Assembly: GCA_030760725.1 (NCBI GenBank)
Contig: JASWHV010000011.1
Location: forward strand, 80,515,765 to 80,579,764
Length of the DNA stretch: 64,000 bases
From: Neostapfia colusana
Taxonomy: Eukaryota; Streptophyta; Magnoliopsida; Poales; Poaceae
Reading direction: 5' to 3'
In this document: piece by piece, positions 35,593 through 46,540 of the stretch
Position numbering within the stretch: position 1 is the stretch's first letter
Layout of the letters: each line of letters begins with the position of its first letter
The notes under the pieces: model-generated
The model's database searches: none
What the model was told of the DNA's origin: nothing
The model's input: the letters and a program-made list of their open reading frames with translations, nothing else
Program-made: the position numbers and the translations under genes

Positions 35593-37010
35593 ATGGCCGG
35601 AAGAGGAAAGGGTCGTGGTGCCAACCCCGCCAACAACAACGATGAGGTCGGCAACCCTCATCTTTCTGGAGGCCAAGACAGGGGTGGTCGCCGTGAAGGA
35701 GTTGATCCCATCCACCAAATGTTTGAGAATCAAAATCAGCTCATCCAGAACCTGACTCAAGTGGTGGCCAACTTGCACCAAGCTCCACCTCCACAAGCTG
35801 CACCACGCCAACCAAGGTTGAGTGAGTTTCTAGGAACTCAACCTCCGAAGTTTGCAAGTGCTGCTGAACCTCTAGAGGCAGATGATTGGCTAAAGACCAT
35901 TGAGAGCAAGATGAGGATTATAAAATGCCAAGGGTATGAGAGGGTGCTGTTTGCCTCTCACCAATTACATGGGCCTGCTGCTGATTGGTGGACCGCTTAC
36001 GTGGCCGCCCATCATGACCCTGAGAACATCACTTGGGAAGAGTTCAAGCGTAGCTTCCGCAACCATTACATACCAAGGGGTGAACTCAAAAACAAGAGAA
36101 AGGAATTCTTGGGATTGCAGCAAGGAAACATGACTGTGAGGGAATACCTCACTAAATTCACTCAACTATCCCGTTATGCCCCACGGGACATAGAGACTGA
36201 TGAGCAGAAACAGGATTGCTTCGTGGAAGGACTTACAGCAGAAATGCAGTGTGCAATGTCCTCCAACGAGTATGAAAGTTTCCAAAAGATGGTGGACAGA
36301 GCATTTGTTGTGGAAAGGAAGCTGAAGGCCTTGGAAAATGAAAACAAGAGGAAGGTCGGATGGTCACACCAAGCCTCGGGTAGCAACACCCGCCCACGTC
36401 TGATGCAGCAACCCGCAGGGCAGACGAGCCGAGCTGCGGTACCCTACTCAGCACCGAGAGGGTACAACCCGAACTTCAGGCCTCCGTCCGCACCAACGCA
36501 GCCACAATGTCAGTTTGTACAGCAACCTCGCCCCGCATATCAACCTCGACCAGCAGTACAAGGACCCCCGAATCAACCCCAAGACAACAAAGGCCAGGCA
36601 CCTAAGGTCGGGGTGCAATGCTTTAACTGTGGTGAAGTGGGGCACTACGCCCGTAAGTGCCCAAAGAAGAAGCCCGTGCAGCCGCAACAGCAGAATGTGA
36701 TGCGAGGACAGGTGAACCACATGACCATGGAGGAGGCGCAAGAGGCACCTGACGTGGTAGTTGGTGAGTTTCCTTCCAATTTACACATTGCAACCCTGTT
36801 GTTCGATTCTGGTGCTACCCACTCGTTCATTGCCCAAGGGTTTGTTAAGAAGCATGATTTAGCAACAACACAAATGAACCATATGCTAGCTGTAAACTCT
36901 CCAGGGGGAGAAATAAGGACAAGACAAGTGTGTCCAAAGGTGAATCTAGACATTAATGGGGTAGTATTTACTGCCAACCTCATAGTGATAGATTCACAAG
37001 GGATAGATAT
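35593..37010 (+). pseudogene. Family T gag-protease, split by a nested element
   Basis: It is open from ATG 35593 (MAGRGKGRGANPANNN) to the insertion point. Gag core: DDWLKTIESKMRI, ADWWTAYVAAHHDPENITW, FRNHYIPRGELKNKRKEF and YLTKFTQLSRYAP. A proline/glutamine-rich linker precedes one CCHC knuckle, CFNCGEVGHYARKC, at about residue 344. The retropepsin-like protease follows with LLFDSGATHSFIAQGF. At 37010 the frame is broken inside the protease by the Tat element and resumes at 45085 with ILGVDWLTKH. No stop interrupts this part, so the host element was fairly young when hit. Confidence 0.9.
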
Positions 37011-38107
37011 TGTCGAAGTGTGCGATCGACACTTCCCCCGGGCCTGCACTGGGCAGCCCGCGGAGGTTCTTTTTTCGGAGGGGCTAGTCCCTAGCGGAAA
37101 GCTTGCGCAGTTGGACGAGTTAGTAAGAGCTTGACACGGCGAGTTTTACGTGGTTCAGGCCGCCGGAGCGTAAAACCCTACGTCCACGGCGAGCTATGGA
37201 GCTCGCTGTATTGCTTGCTGCTCAGGGCCGGAGGCCTGAGCTTGGGGGTGGGTTACAGCTTGAGAGTGTATGGCTAGCGTATGAGTTGCAAAGTGCGAAC
37301 CCTTGCTATCGACGCCTACCCGAGCCTTTTATAGTCCAAGACTCGGGCGGCTTACAAGGGGAGCCGGGACCCGACAGGTGGTCCCGGGAAGATTGTCTGT
37401 TATCTACCGTATCTGTAGTTACGCCGGTAGTTGCCTCTGGTCGAAGGCTTCTGAGTCTTCATCTTGCCGCCCTGCCCATGCCGCATGCTAGTCGTAGTGG
37501 TTGATGACGGCGCAGGCGGCATGGGATGTCTTGTCACGGCGTTTATTAGCTGGCAGGTTCTGACACCGCGCGCCAGTCTGTGATGCGACTGGGCACAACG
37601 GCACCTGACAGACGCGTGCTCCGCGTTTCCGCATCTTGGGAAGACGCGGGCCTTGAATACCTTGTACGGGCAAGGTGTGGGGCGCCTTTACGCCCGCTGC
37701 CTACCGCTCGGGGGCAGGCAGCACCGTTCTTCTGGCCACGTGGCTGGTCCGGAGCCCTTCTCTGAGGCGAGAAGGGTCCGGCCTGCGGGGCACGTGGAGC
37801 CTCCGGACCTCTCCCCGCGGAGGGGGAGGTCCAGCTTCTGTATGCCACGTGGCGGGCCCGGAGCTCTCCTCTGCGGAGAGGGAGGTCCGGCCCCGCTGGA
37901 CGCGTGGCGTCTTCGGACCTCTCTCCCGCGGAGGGGGAGGTCCGGCTTCTGTATGCCACGTGGCGGGCCCGGAGCTCTCCTCTGAGGAGAGGGAGGTCCG
38001 GCCCCGCCGGACGCGTGGCGCCTTCGGAGCTCTCCCTGCGGAGAAGGGCGAGTACCTTAGGCATTTTACCCTGTGCGCGGGGGTACCCCATATCTCAGGT
38101 ACCGACA
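37011..38107 (-). repeat. 3' LTR of the nested Tat element
   Basis: On the plus strand it runs from TGTCGAAGTGTGCGATCGAC to GGTACCGACA. On the minus strand a TATA box CTATAAAA lies at 37327-37334. A short G-box array (~5-6 monomers of ~55 bp) fills 37735-38050. The frames seen on both strands are repeat artefacts. Confidence 0.95.
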
Positions 38108-38598
38108 GTGGCCCCCGGGCCCATCTCGGGGGAGATAGCGAGCCCGAGGTGGGACCTCCGTCTCTTCCGATCCGCGCACTTTCTCTAAGTCCCGAATTGA
38201 CCGCTGCCGGAGCACGAACGGCCGCGGGGTCGTGAGAGCGTGCGCTCACTTGATGATTGCTTTTACTGTGGCGGTTCCCAAGGCTGCCACTTCTGCACGT
38301 TGCGGCGCTTTCTTCGGGAACCGCCGAAGTGCCTTGCCGGCTCATCTTCTCAGGAGACTGACTCCTTGACCCCACCGCTTTAGTTAAGCGGCTTGGGCCC
38401 ACCCGTCATCGGCATTCGGTCTAGGAACCGAAGCGGTTGCCGGTGCGGGATATTCGAAGAGTTCCGAATCGCTTGGAATTGCACCGGGAATCTTTTTAGA
38501 GGGGGTCTTACCCACATTGCAGCTTCCCTTCGCACTTCTCAGTGTTTCTTCTCGGACTCTTGTGCTTTTGCTCTCTTGCTTTTGAGTTCTCCCTTGCC

Positions 38599-40327
38599 AT
38601 GGATTCCAACCCGCTGCCAGAGAAGAAACGCGCTCGATCTCCTCCAGCAACGGCGTCGGTGCCAAGTCGGGATTCTGGGGTGCCTGACACTCCCTCCGGT
38701 GGCGACTCGAAGAGGCCCCGGGTTGACGTGCTGGGGGAAGCTTCTGGGGCGTCCCCTGTTCCGCCAGTCCAAGCGACTGCGGAGCTGCCGTCAGTGACCA
38801 TAGCGGGCTCTAGGAGTCCTACCCGGCTCGGAAGTCGGGGTTCAGAGCTCGCTGGAGTGTCAGCGCTTCCCGGCCTTCCCCGTCTTGCGGGGAATCTGTG
38901 CCGCAGCGTTCGGAGCCAGGGGCAACTGCCGCGGCCCCCAGGCCAGCGTGAACTTCTCCTATTCCGGTGTGCCCGGACTCCGCGGCGGCGTCGTCTCTTC
39001 CTGCCGAGACGGCCACCGCGGCCCCCAAGCCGGCGCAGGTCGACCCTGCACTAGGCGGCCCGGCCTTTTCTCCAGCACCGCCTTCCCCGGTTCGCCCCTC
39101 TCCTCAGATCAAGGAGCCAGAAGCTGAAGAGAGCCCGGCAGGCCTGGCTGCCAAAGCCTCGGAGCCAGCTTCACCTGATCGGCGTCTCGTCTCAGTTGCT
39201 GGTGCACCAACTCTTCCTGAGGAAGAGGTAATGGAGGAGGTCGGGGGGACTGCCCCGGCCTCTGTTGCTCCATTGCCTCTGGCGGATGCCTTCGCGCTTG
39301 CCGAGACAAGTGTTCGGCAGGTCTTGGCTGCATTAGGGCGCGAGCGGAAGGAGTATACGGTTGAACGGGATCGCCTCCTCACCTGGGGGAACCTTTTGCG
39401 GGAGAGGACCGCAAAGGTTAAGAGTGAGCTCGACTCCAAGCAGGAGTTGCTCGATTTCAGGGAAGCGCTCATCGACTGGATGAAGCGGGCTGTTGACCGA
39501 TGGACACCCAGTCGTGGCGGATCAACAGGGAGGCCCTGGAGGCACACGCCCAGGCCGAAGAGAGCCTCTCTGCTGCTGTGGAAATACGGCAGTGGTTGGA
39601 GCGCCGTGAACTCGCCGTTGAGGAGCGGGAGCGTTTCGTGGCAGCTGAGGCAGAGAGGGTCGCCGCGCAGCTGGCCGCGGGCGAGGATGACCTCCGAGCT
39701 CGGATGGAGGAGCTGGAGATTCTGAAGGCAAACCTCGACTTGAGGGAGGAACAGGTCTCCCATGATCGCCGGGCGGTCTTGGATCGGGAGTTGACCGCCG
39801 GCTTCAAGGCCGCTGAGTTGGAGCGGCTAGCCAAGACTCTCCACCTTCGGGAGAGTTCCCTGGCGGCCAAGGAGAAGGAATTCTCCGAGAGGAACCTGGA
39901 GGCTCTGCAGGCGGCCCGCCGCGAGGTGGAGGAGCTCTCAGCCTTGCGGTCCTCCGAGGCTCTTGCGGTCTCAAGCTTCGTGGATCGAGCGGGGTCCGCC
40001 CTGATCCCTCTTGGCTTCAGTCCGGTGAGGGCCGCGACTCCCGCATTGAAGGTGGCAGAGGTGATCCCTGCGTTGGAGTCGATCGGCGCCAAGCTGGACA
40101 GACTCGACTCGGTGGTCGCCAGCGAGCTTGAGGCCGAGGGTCGCGGCTTAGCTTTAGAGGTCGCTTCGCATGTGCTGGCATGCTTCAAGAGCCGCGACCC
40201 CTCTTTTTCGCTAGAGCCAGCGAGAGAGGGCCCAGCCGCGGAGCAGGAGGAAGCTGCCAGGGCTGAAGTCGAGGATGTGGCCGCCCTTGTAGCCGCAAGG
40301 TTCCGGCGAGAGCCAGGAGGTCCTTAG
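38599..40327 (+). pseudogene. Antisense ORF of the Tat element, N-terminal domain missing, frameshifted
   Basis: It runs against gag, next to the 3' LTR. It starts at ATG 38599 (MDSNPLPEKKRARSPP) with a basic and Ser/Pro-rich segment containing GGDSKRPRV, which aligns with residues ~390-405 of the larger antisense ORF at 60121. It then moves through two frames (38967-39500 and 39500-40327), indicating two small indels. The C-terminal part is a long charged coiled coil (RELAVEERERFVAAEAERVAAQ; LREEQVSHDRRAVLDREL) that matches 62640-63000 of the second copy. The N-terminal putative gypsy transposon domain of the second copy is absent. Function unknown. Confidence 0.75.
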
Positions 40328-42383
40328 GACTTGTTTCTCCCTTTTTTATCGAGTCTGTAGTCCAGCTCATGGAGCCTTGCTTAATTTGACTCTCTTGGAT
40401 ACTTGTGTCTGTGATGCTTTTTCTCTCCTTATTGGCTTTGCCTGGCTGAGTCCTTAGCTCCGCAAGGTACTCAGAGGCCATTTCCAATCTCGGAGCTTTG
40501 CACAGACACCCTCCCCGGGTCCTAACCGTGTTAGGGGCCCCCGGAGGTCTCCGAACCTCGCCCTATGGGGGGCTCCAAATCTGCCTGCCACGTGGCGGGT
40601 CCGGAGCTCCTCCTTAAGAGACGGGAGCTCCGGCCATGTTGGACACGTAGGGCTTTGGGAGCACTCCCACTGAGGGGGGAGGTCCGGTTCCTGCCTGCCA
40701 CGTGGCGAGCCCGGAGCCCTCCTCAAGGAAGGAGAGAGTTCTGGGCCCGCTGGACACGTGGGGCCCTCGGGCCCCGCCCCTGCTGGAGGGGCAGGTCCCG
40801 GTCCTTCCAGTCCCAGGCCGGAGTAGCTGGTAGCTCCTTTCCCCCCCCTTCATGCAGTCCCTATTGCCGTAACCTGGAGGTCCTGCACACAGGCAGAGGA
40901 AACGTAATTCTCCTCGTGGGGTCCTCCCCTCCCGTCTCCTAGTCTTATCCGTCTTATGGTCCTGACCCGCTATACGGGGCTTGGACAATTCTGTGCACGA
41001 GGCGCCGGAGCTCCGGCTCCCTCCGAGGTCCGGGTACGGCCGTCCGATCCCTAGTACCGGGCCATGCGCTAGGGAAGCAGAGTGCACGCGCTTTGGGTTC
41101 ATGACCAGGCAAAGCGGACGTACTCCCCTGGACCTCCGGAGGGCAGGATGCGCATGCTTTGGGCTCTGGGCCGGCTAAGTTGGATACGCACCCTGGACCC
41201 CCCATGCACAACGTTGGCCTTTCCTGGAGGTAACCAACTGGCACCACAACACCTGACTGGGGGAGGCCCGAGAGACTCACTCGGCCATCGGCAGGTGCCT
41301 CAAGCGCAGCCGCCTTCGGTAGGATAGCAAATGCCGACTATGGATGAGCGCAGGAGAGGGGTAGCTAGATGTACGATGAACATACAGAGATAGTGCGATC
41401 ATAAAAATTAATGCATAATTTAAATGAGCGCATGAGAGAGAGCTAAGTAGAACAGGTCTCTGTATTCGTGCCCATAGGTGGAATTCTGGCTGTACATGGG
41501 GGCAATGTTCCGCCTCGTCTACAAGGAAAGCAAGACTCTACGCGCTTAGGGTCGGAACCAGGCTAAACTGGACGTAGTCCTGTACCGTCCCTTGAGACTT
41601 AGCTACCCCAAGCTCTGTTCCTAAATTCTATGGGGTCTATTACAGAAGTGAATAACCCTGTTCTACCGATGCTCAGTAAGTAGGACTTACAGTGTTGCTT
41701 CATGGCAAGGATTTTTTGGGAATGGATCCCACTCTCGGTTGAAAGGCATGTGTACCTGGGGCGGCAGCTTTCATGATTCAGAAGGGACCTCCCCTGCTGG
41801 GGGAGAGCTTATGGGTCCTTCTTGGAATATAGCGTGCCGCTTCACCAGGTTGCCCTCTTGCGGGCCCCCGTCGCGTTTGGTTCTTTGGCGGTAGTGCTTA
41901 GAGCATTAGCCGAGACCGTGTGTTGTGGGGTGTTCCCTGCAAGCCGAGTCTTGTCGAGGTTGTTATCTTCACGCTGGATCAGGTCCTGTGCGGCTTCTCC
42001 TGGGGGCCCCGGGGAGTTCTCCCCTTCTGGCTAAGGCCTTCAAGGGGTAGGTAGACCCGGGCTCGTCTTGGATGACCTAAGGCGTCTTCCCCTTCTGGCG
42101 AGGCCTTCAAGGGGTTGACAGACCTTAGGCGGCCCCCGAGAGGTATGTTCGTGGCCCGGAGGCGCACCGCAGTTGGCTAACGCCCTGGCCTGTCACCGTC
42201 GGAACTGGAGTCCTCACTGTCATGCACTGTCTTTATGACACGCTGAGGCTCCTGGAACCCCACCTGGTGGGCAGCAGTGACTGGGGCATCGACCTTCTGT
42301 TTGCCATCCCTCTGAGGGTAGGGCGGCGCTTCAGCCCTCTGCTGTCTTCCTTTGCGGAAGCGCTCTGCGAGCCTCTGGATCTC
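40328..42383 (-). other. Tat element middle region without coding capacity
   Basis: About 2 kb where pol would lie in an autonomous relative. 40560-40800 holds about four G-box monomers of the LTR type. The rest has only scattered short frames and no RT or integrase motif on either strand. It is filler sequence of the kind found in Dasheng-like elements. Confidence 0.65.
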
Positions 42384-43925
42384 TCAACACTCGGCAGCAG
42401 TATGGTTGCAGGTGCCATGCACGGGGCATAGCCCGCCTTGGTCACTATCTGGGGCCGGTGATTGCCGCTGTCTTTTGTCGGGGCGTGGCCCCCGAGCTCC
42501 ACTGGTCGTCGCAGCTGCGGCGACGGGGGCCGTGAATGGTGACTTCATCTTGCCACCCCCCCAGTTCTTGGTCTTCTTGCCACCCCCATAGGCAGCAGCA
42601 CCGGACCCGGGCTGTCCTCCTGACTCGGAGGTCGGCAGCGCGTGCCATTTCCGCCCTTCAGCTGCTCTGGCGCACTTGTCCGCCAGGCTGAAGAGCTCCG
42701 AGACGTTGCGAACCTCTATGGTCGCGAGCTTCTCAAGCATTTTCTCGTCCCGGACACCCTGTCGGAACGCCACCACCACAGAGGCGCTTTGGATATGTGG
42801 GATGGTGTTGCGCACCTGAGAGAACCGCTGGATGAAAGAGCGCAGCGACTCCCCAGGTTGTTGTTTGACGGCGTGGAGGTCAAGCTCCGTGCCGGGACGG
42901 GTGTAGGAGCTGCCGAAGTTGGCGACGAACTGCCGGCAGAGCTCCCCCCAGGAGGTTATGGACCCCTGAGGTAGGTTCATGAGCCAAGACCGAGCTGGGC
43001 CGGTCAAGGCGACGGGGAAGTAGTTGGCCATGATAGCCTCGTCCCCTCCTGCGGCAAGTACGGCGGTGGAGTAGATCTGGAGGAACTCCGCTGGGTTGAC
43101 GCCGCCGTCGTACTTCTCGGGCAGGTGCGGGCGGAACTTGCGTGGCCACCTTGCGAAGCGAAGGTGGGGTGCAAGGGCCGCACATCCTGCACCTGCTGTC
43201 GCAGGTATAGGCGCTGCGAACGCTTGGTTCGCACCTGGCGCTGCGTATCCCGGCATGGGCAAGGCTGCACCATAGACCGGGGCCGCTACTTGCGGCGCAT
43301 ATGGTTGTGGCATATGCTGCGCAGCATATGCCTGAGGCGGGGCTCGCATGGCGAAGACCTGCCCTTCTGGTTGTGTCGAGGCCGACGACATGCTGTCGCC
43401 TGCCTCATGGTTGCGACGCCTTTCTCGGCGTCGCTCGAGGTACACCCGGGTGTCCTGCCCCAAGTGGCACCGTTCCAGTTCCCTTCGCAGGTCCATCGAC
43501 AGGAGCCTGGAGGAGCTGGAATCTGCCGTTAGCCCGTCAACCGTGGGTGTGCGCGTCAGCGACACAGCCGTTTGCCCTGGGCGCCGTCCTCGCCGAAACC
43601 GAGGGTTCGTGGCGGCGACGACGAGGCGGTCCACCTCGCGGACCCATTGTTGGGTCGCTGAATGGGGCGCATCCCCCGCAGGTGGGTTGCGCAGCAGCGC
43701 TCTTGCTGCAGCTAGCGCACCTCCATGGTGTACGCTCAGCGCTGCAGAAGACCTCACACTGGTCGAGGCCTGCATAGCCGGAGTCGGTGTTGCCGGAGTC
43801 GGCTGCTGGCTACCCGCTTGTGCTGACACACTCCGTCCTGAGTGTGTCGACATGTACTCCCCAGTGGTCACGGTTCGCCGTGAACGCGGAGGGGGAGAGT
43901 TTGCCGTTGAAGGAAGCTTGGTCAT
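42384..43925 (-). CDS. Tat-lineage gag (513 aa)
   Basis: It opens with ATG at 43925, ~40 bp after the PBS. Residues ~1-240 are Ser/Ala/Pro-rich with an Arg-rich patch (LERRRERRRNHE) and a PQAYAAQHMPQPYAPQ region. The gag core follows: RFARWPRKFRPHLPEKYDG, NPAEFLQIYSTAVLAAGGD, MANYFPVALTGPARSWLMNL, WGELCRQFVANFGSSYTRPG, PGESLRSFIQRFSQVRNTIP. It ends in a short zinc-binding-like motif, CPVHGTCNHTAAEC, then TGA. The next codons stay readable in frame (EIQRLAERFRKGRQQ), so the stop probably arose by CGA to TGA. It would form particles; no protease follows. Confidence 0.85.
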   Translation of the reverse strand: MTKLPSTANSPPPRSRRTVTTGEYMSTHSGRSVSAQAGSQQPTPATPTPAMQASTSVRSSAALSVHHGGALAAARALLRNPPAGDAPHSATQQWVREVDRLVVAATNPRFRRGRRPGQTAVSLTRTPTVDGLTADSSSSRLLSMDLRRELERCHLGQDTRVYLERRRERRRNHEAGDSMSSASTQPEGQVFAMRAPPQAYAAQHMPQPYAPQVAAPVYGAALPMPGYAAPGANQAFAAPIPATAGAGCAALAPHLRFARWPRKFRPHLPEKYDGGVNPAEFLQIYSTAVLAAGGDEAIMANYFPVALTGPARSWLMNLPQGSITSWGELCRQFVANFGSSYTRPGTELDLHAVKQQPGESLRSFIQRFSQVRNTIPHIQSASVVVAFRQGVRDEKMLEKLATIEVRNVSELFSLADKCARAAEGRKWHALPTSESGGQPGSGAAAYGGGKKTKNWGGGKMKSPFTAPVAAAATTSGARGPRPDKRQRQSPAPDSDQGGLCPVHGTCNHTAAEC

Positions 43926-43966
43926 CTTTGTCGGCGGAAACTCGTCGCGCTAGGGGAAAAGCCCCC

Positions 43967-43982
43967 TACCTGGCGCGCCAAA
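43967..43982 (-). promoter_or_regulatory. Primer binding site region of the Tat element
   Basis: The minus strand reads TTTGGCGCGCCAGGTAG directly after the LTR end. This word is typical of RIRE2-type elements and is not complementary to initiator tRNA-Met. The primer tRNA is not assigned here. Confidence 0.7.
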
Positions 43983-45079
43983 TGTCGAAGTGTGCGATCG
44001 ACACTTCCCCCGGGCCTGCACTGGGCAGCCCGCGGAGGTTCTTTTTTCGGAGGGGCTAGTCCCTAGCGGAGAGCTTGCGCAGTTGGACGAGTTAGTAAGA
44101 GCTTGACACGGTGAGTTTTACGTGGTTCAGGCCGCCGGAGCGTAAAACCCTACGTCCACGGCAAGCTATGGAGCTCGCTGTATTGCTTGCTGCTCAGGCC
44201 CGGAGGCCTGAGCTTGGGGGTGGGTTACAGCTTGAGAGTGTATGGCTAGCGTATGAGTTGCAAAGTGCGAACCCTTGCTATCGACGCCTACCCGAGCCTT
44301 TTATAGTCCAAGACTCGGGCGGCTTACAAGAGGAGCCGGGACCCGACAGGTGGTCCCGGGAAGATTGTCTGTTATCTACCGTATCTGTAGTTACGCCGGT
44401 AGTTGCCTCTGGTCGAAGGCTTCTGAGTCTTCATCTTGCCGCCCTGCCCATGCCGCATGCTAGTCGTAGTGGTTGATGACGGCGCAGGCGGCATGGGATG
44501 TCTTGTCGCGGCGTTTATTAGCTGGCAGGTTCTGACACCGCGCGCCAGTCTGTGATGCGACTAGGCGCAACGGCACCTGACAGACGCGTGCTCCGCGTTT
44601 CCGCGTCTTGGGAAGACGCGGGCCTTGAATACCTTGTACGGGCAAGGTGTGGGGCGCCTTTACGCCCGCTGCCTACCGCTCGGGGGCAGGCAGCACCGTT
44701 CTTCTGGCCACGTGGCGGGTCCGGAGCCCTTCTCTGAGGCGAGAAGGGTCCGGCCTGCGGGGCACGTGGAGCCTCCGGACCTCTCCCCGCGGAGGGGGAG
44801 GTCCAGCTTCTGTATGCCACGTGGCGGGCTCGGAGCTCTCCTCTGCGGAGAGGGAGGTCCGGCCCCGCTAGACGCGTGGCGTCTTCGGACCTCTCTCCCG
44901 CGGAGGGGGAGGTCCGGCTTCTGTATGCCACATGGCGGGCCTAGAGCTCTCCTCTGAGGAGAGGGAGGTCCGGCCCCGCCGGACGCGTGGCGCCTTCGGA
45001 GCTCTCCCTGCGGAGAAGGGCGAGTACCTTAGGCATTTTACCCTGTGCGCGGGGGTACCCCATATCTCAGGTACCGACA
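43983..45079 (-). repeat. 5' LTR of the nested Tat element
   Basis: It matches 37011-38107 over its full length with about 15 substitutions and no indel. The minus-strand TATA box CTATAAAA lies at 44299-44306. The G-box array is at ~44705-45020. The right end is followed by the second GATAT. Confidence 0.95.
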
Positions 45080-45084
45080 GATAT

Positions 45085-46496
45085 TATTTTGGGCGTGGAT
45101 TGGTTGACCAAACATAAAGGAATCATCCATCGTTCGACAAGAACGGTGGAACTAACTCACCCTAGTGGCACAAGAGTAAAGTTCATAACTATACAAGAGC
45201 CTAGGAGGGACATTAAACTCAATCAAGTTGAGGTGGAAGTGGAGGAGATCAGGATCCGACTATTCCATTCATCCTGGGAGTACGAAGATGTACCAGAACC
45301 TCAAGAGCAGGTATTGGTCGTATGGCATGAAGCAAGATGTCGCAGAACATGTTGCCCTATGTGACACATGTCAGTTGGTGAAAGCGGAACATCAACGACC
45401 CGCGGGATTATTGCAACCACTCAAAGTGCCTGAATGGAAATGGGAAGAAATCGGTATGGATTTCATAGTGGGATTGCCTAGGACCCAATCAGGATATGAT
45501 TCGATATGGATCATCATCGACAGGCTAACCAAGGTAGCTCATTTCATCCCCGTGAAAGAAAGCTACAACGGATCCAAATTGGCAGAATTATACATGTCAA
45601 GGATCGTGTGTTTCCATGGAGTGCCAAAGAAGATAGTGTCAGATCGAGGGACACAGTTCACCTCAAGGTTCTGGCAGAAGTTGCATGAAACCATAGGAAC
45701 TCATCTAAATTTTAGTTCTGCCTATCATCCCCAAACTGACGGGCAGACGGAAAGAACTAATCAGATCCTTGAAGATATGCTGAGAGCGTGTGCACTCAAA
45801 AACAATCGGAGTTGGGATAAGAACTTACCGTATGCGGAGTTCTCCTATAACAACAGCTATTAGGCTAGTATGAAGATGTCACCGTTTGAAGCTTTGTACG
45901 GGAGGAAGTGTAGAACTCCACTATTTTGGAACCAAACGGGGGAAAGCAAAGTGTTTGGACCCGAAGCACTACAAGAAGCCGAGGCGAAAGTGAGGGAAAT
46001 TCGCAACAACTTGAGGATAGCACAGATACGACAAAAGAGCTATGCCGATGTACGAAGAAGAGAGCTCGTTTTCAACGTGGGGGACTATGTCTATCTCAAG
46101 GTGTTCCCTATTCGAGGACTTCGTTGGTTCAAGGTGAAAGGGAAGTTATCACCTCGATACATCGGACCCTTTCAAGTTCTGGAGAGGAAAGGCGAAGTGG
46201 CATATCAACTAGAATTATCGGCTCGCCTATCGGACGTGCATGATGTATTCCATGTGTCACAGCTCAAGAAATGTCTAAGGACGTCTGAAGAGATGTTACC
46301 CATGAACGAGGTTGACGTAGCTGAGGATCTGTCTTATGCCGAACAACCGTTCAAGATTTTAGAGACAATGGAACGCCTCACAAGAAATAAAAGAATCCGG
46401 ATGTGCAAGGTGCAGTGGAAGCATCACTCGGAAGAGGAAGTCACATGGGAGCGAGAAGACGAGCTTAAGGCACAGTTTCCGGAATTGTTTTCCTAG
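45085..46496 (+). pseudogene. Family T pol remainder: protease end joined to integrase-chromodomain, RT deleted
   Basis: It continues the split gene with ILGVDWLTKH (protease end). Near 45250 it jumps, with a frame change, to the integrase zinc-binding domain (IHPGSTKMYQNL, CDTCQLVK). All of RT and RNase H is gone. The integrase core keeps GMDFIVGLPRT, SDRGTQFTSRFW and TDGQTERTNQ, with the DDE residues in place. An in-frame TAG at 45861 replaces CAG. The C-terminus has the SH3-like VGDYVYLKV region, [12 protein letters not shown] and a chromodomain (MCKVQWKHHSEEEVTWE), ending at 46496. With RT lost and a stop present, it is a dead derivative. Confidence 0.9.
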
Positions 46497-46519
46497 AACC
46501 ACCAATCTCGAGGACGAGA

Positions 46520-46540
46520 TTTTTTTTAGGGGGGTAGAGC
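46520..46540 (+). promoter_or_regulatory. Polypurine tract of family T element
   Basis: TTTTTTTAGGGGGGTAGAGC immediately precedes the 3' LTR start TGTAACACCCC at 46541. It marks the 3' end of the internal region. Confidence 0.8.

Larger units (their letters stand above)
37011..45079 (-). mobile_element. Non-autonomous Tat-lineage (RIRE2/Dasheng-like) LTR element, 8,069 bp
   Basis: Two LTRs of equal length (37011-38107 and 43983-45079, 1,097 bp each) and a perfect 5-bp TSD GATAT (37006-37010 and 45080-45084). The PBS beside the right LTR and a gag on the minus strand set the orientation. I count about 15 mismatches between the LTRs (~1.4%), 13 of them transitions, so it is young. The internal region has gag (42384-43925) and an antisense ORF (38599-40327). 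There is no trace of protease, RT, RNase H or integrase, so movement would depend on a related autonomous element. Confidence 0.95.

Noticed and set aside
40565..41327. Frames over 100 codons on both strands in the nested Tat element
   Set aside because: Part is G-box repeat, the rest GC-rich filler. No RT, integrase or other motif was found on inspection.
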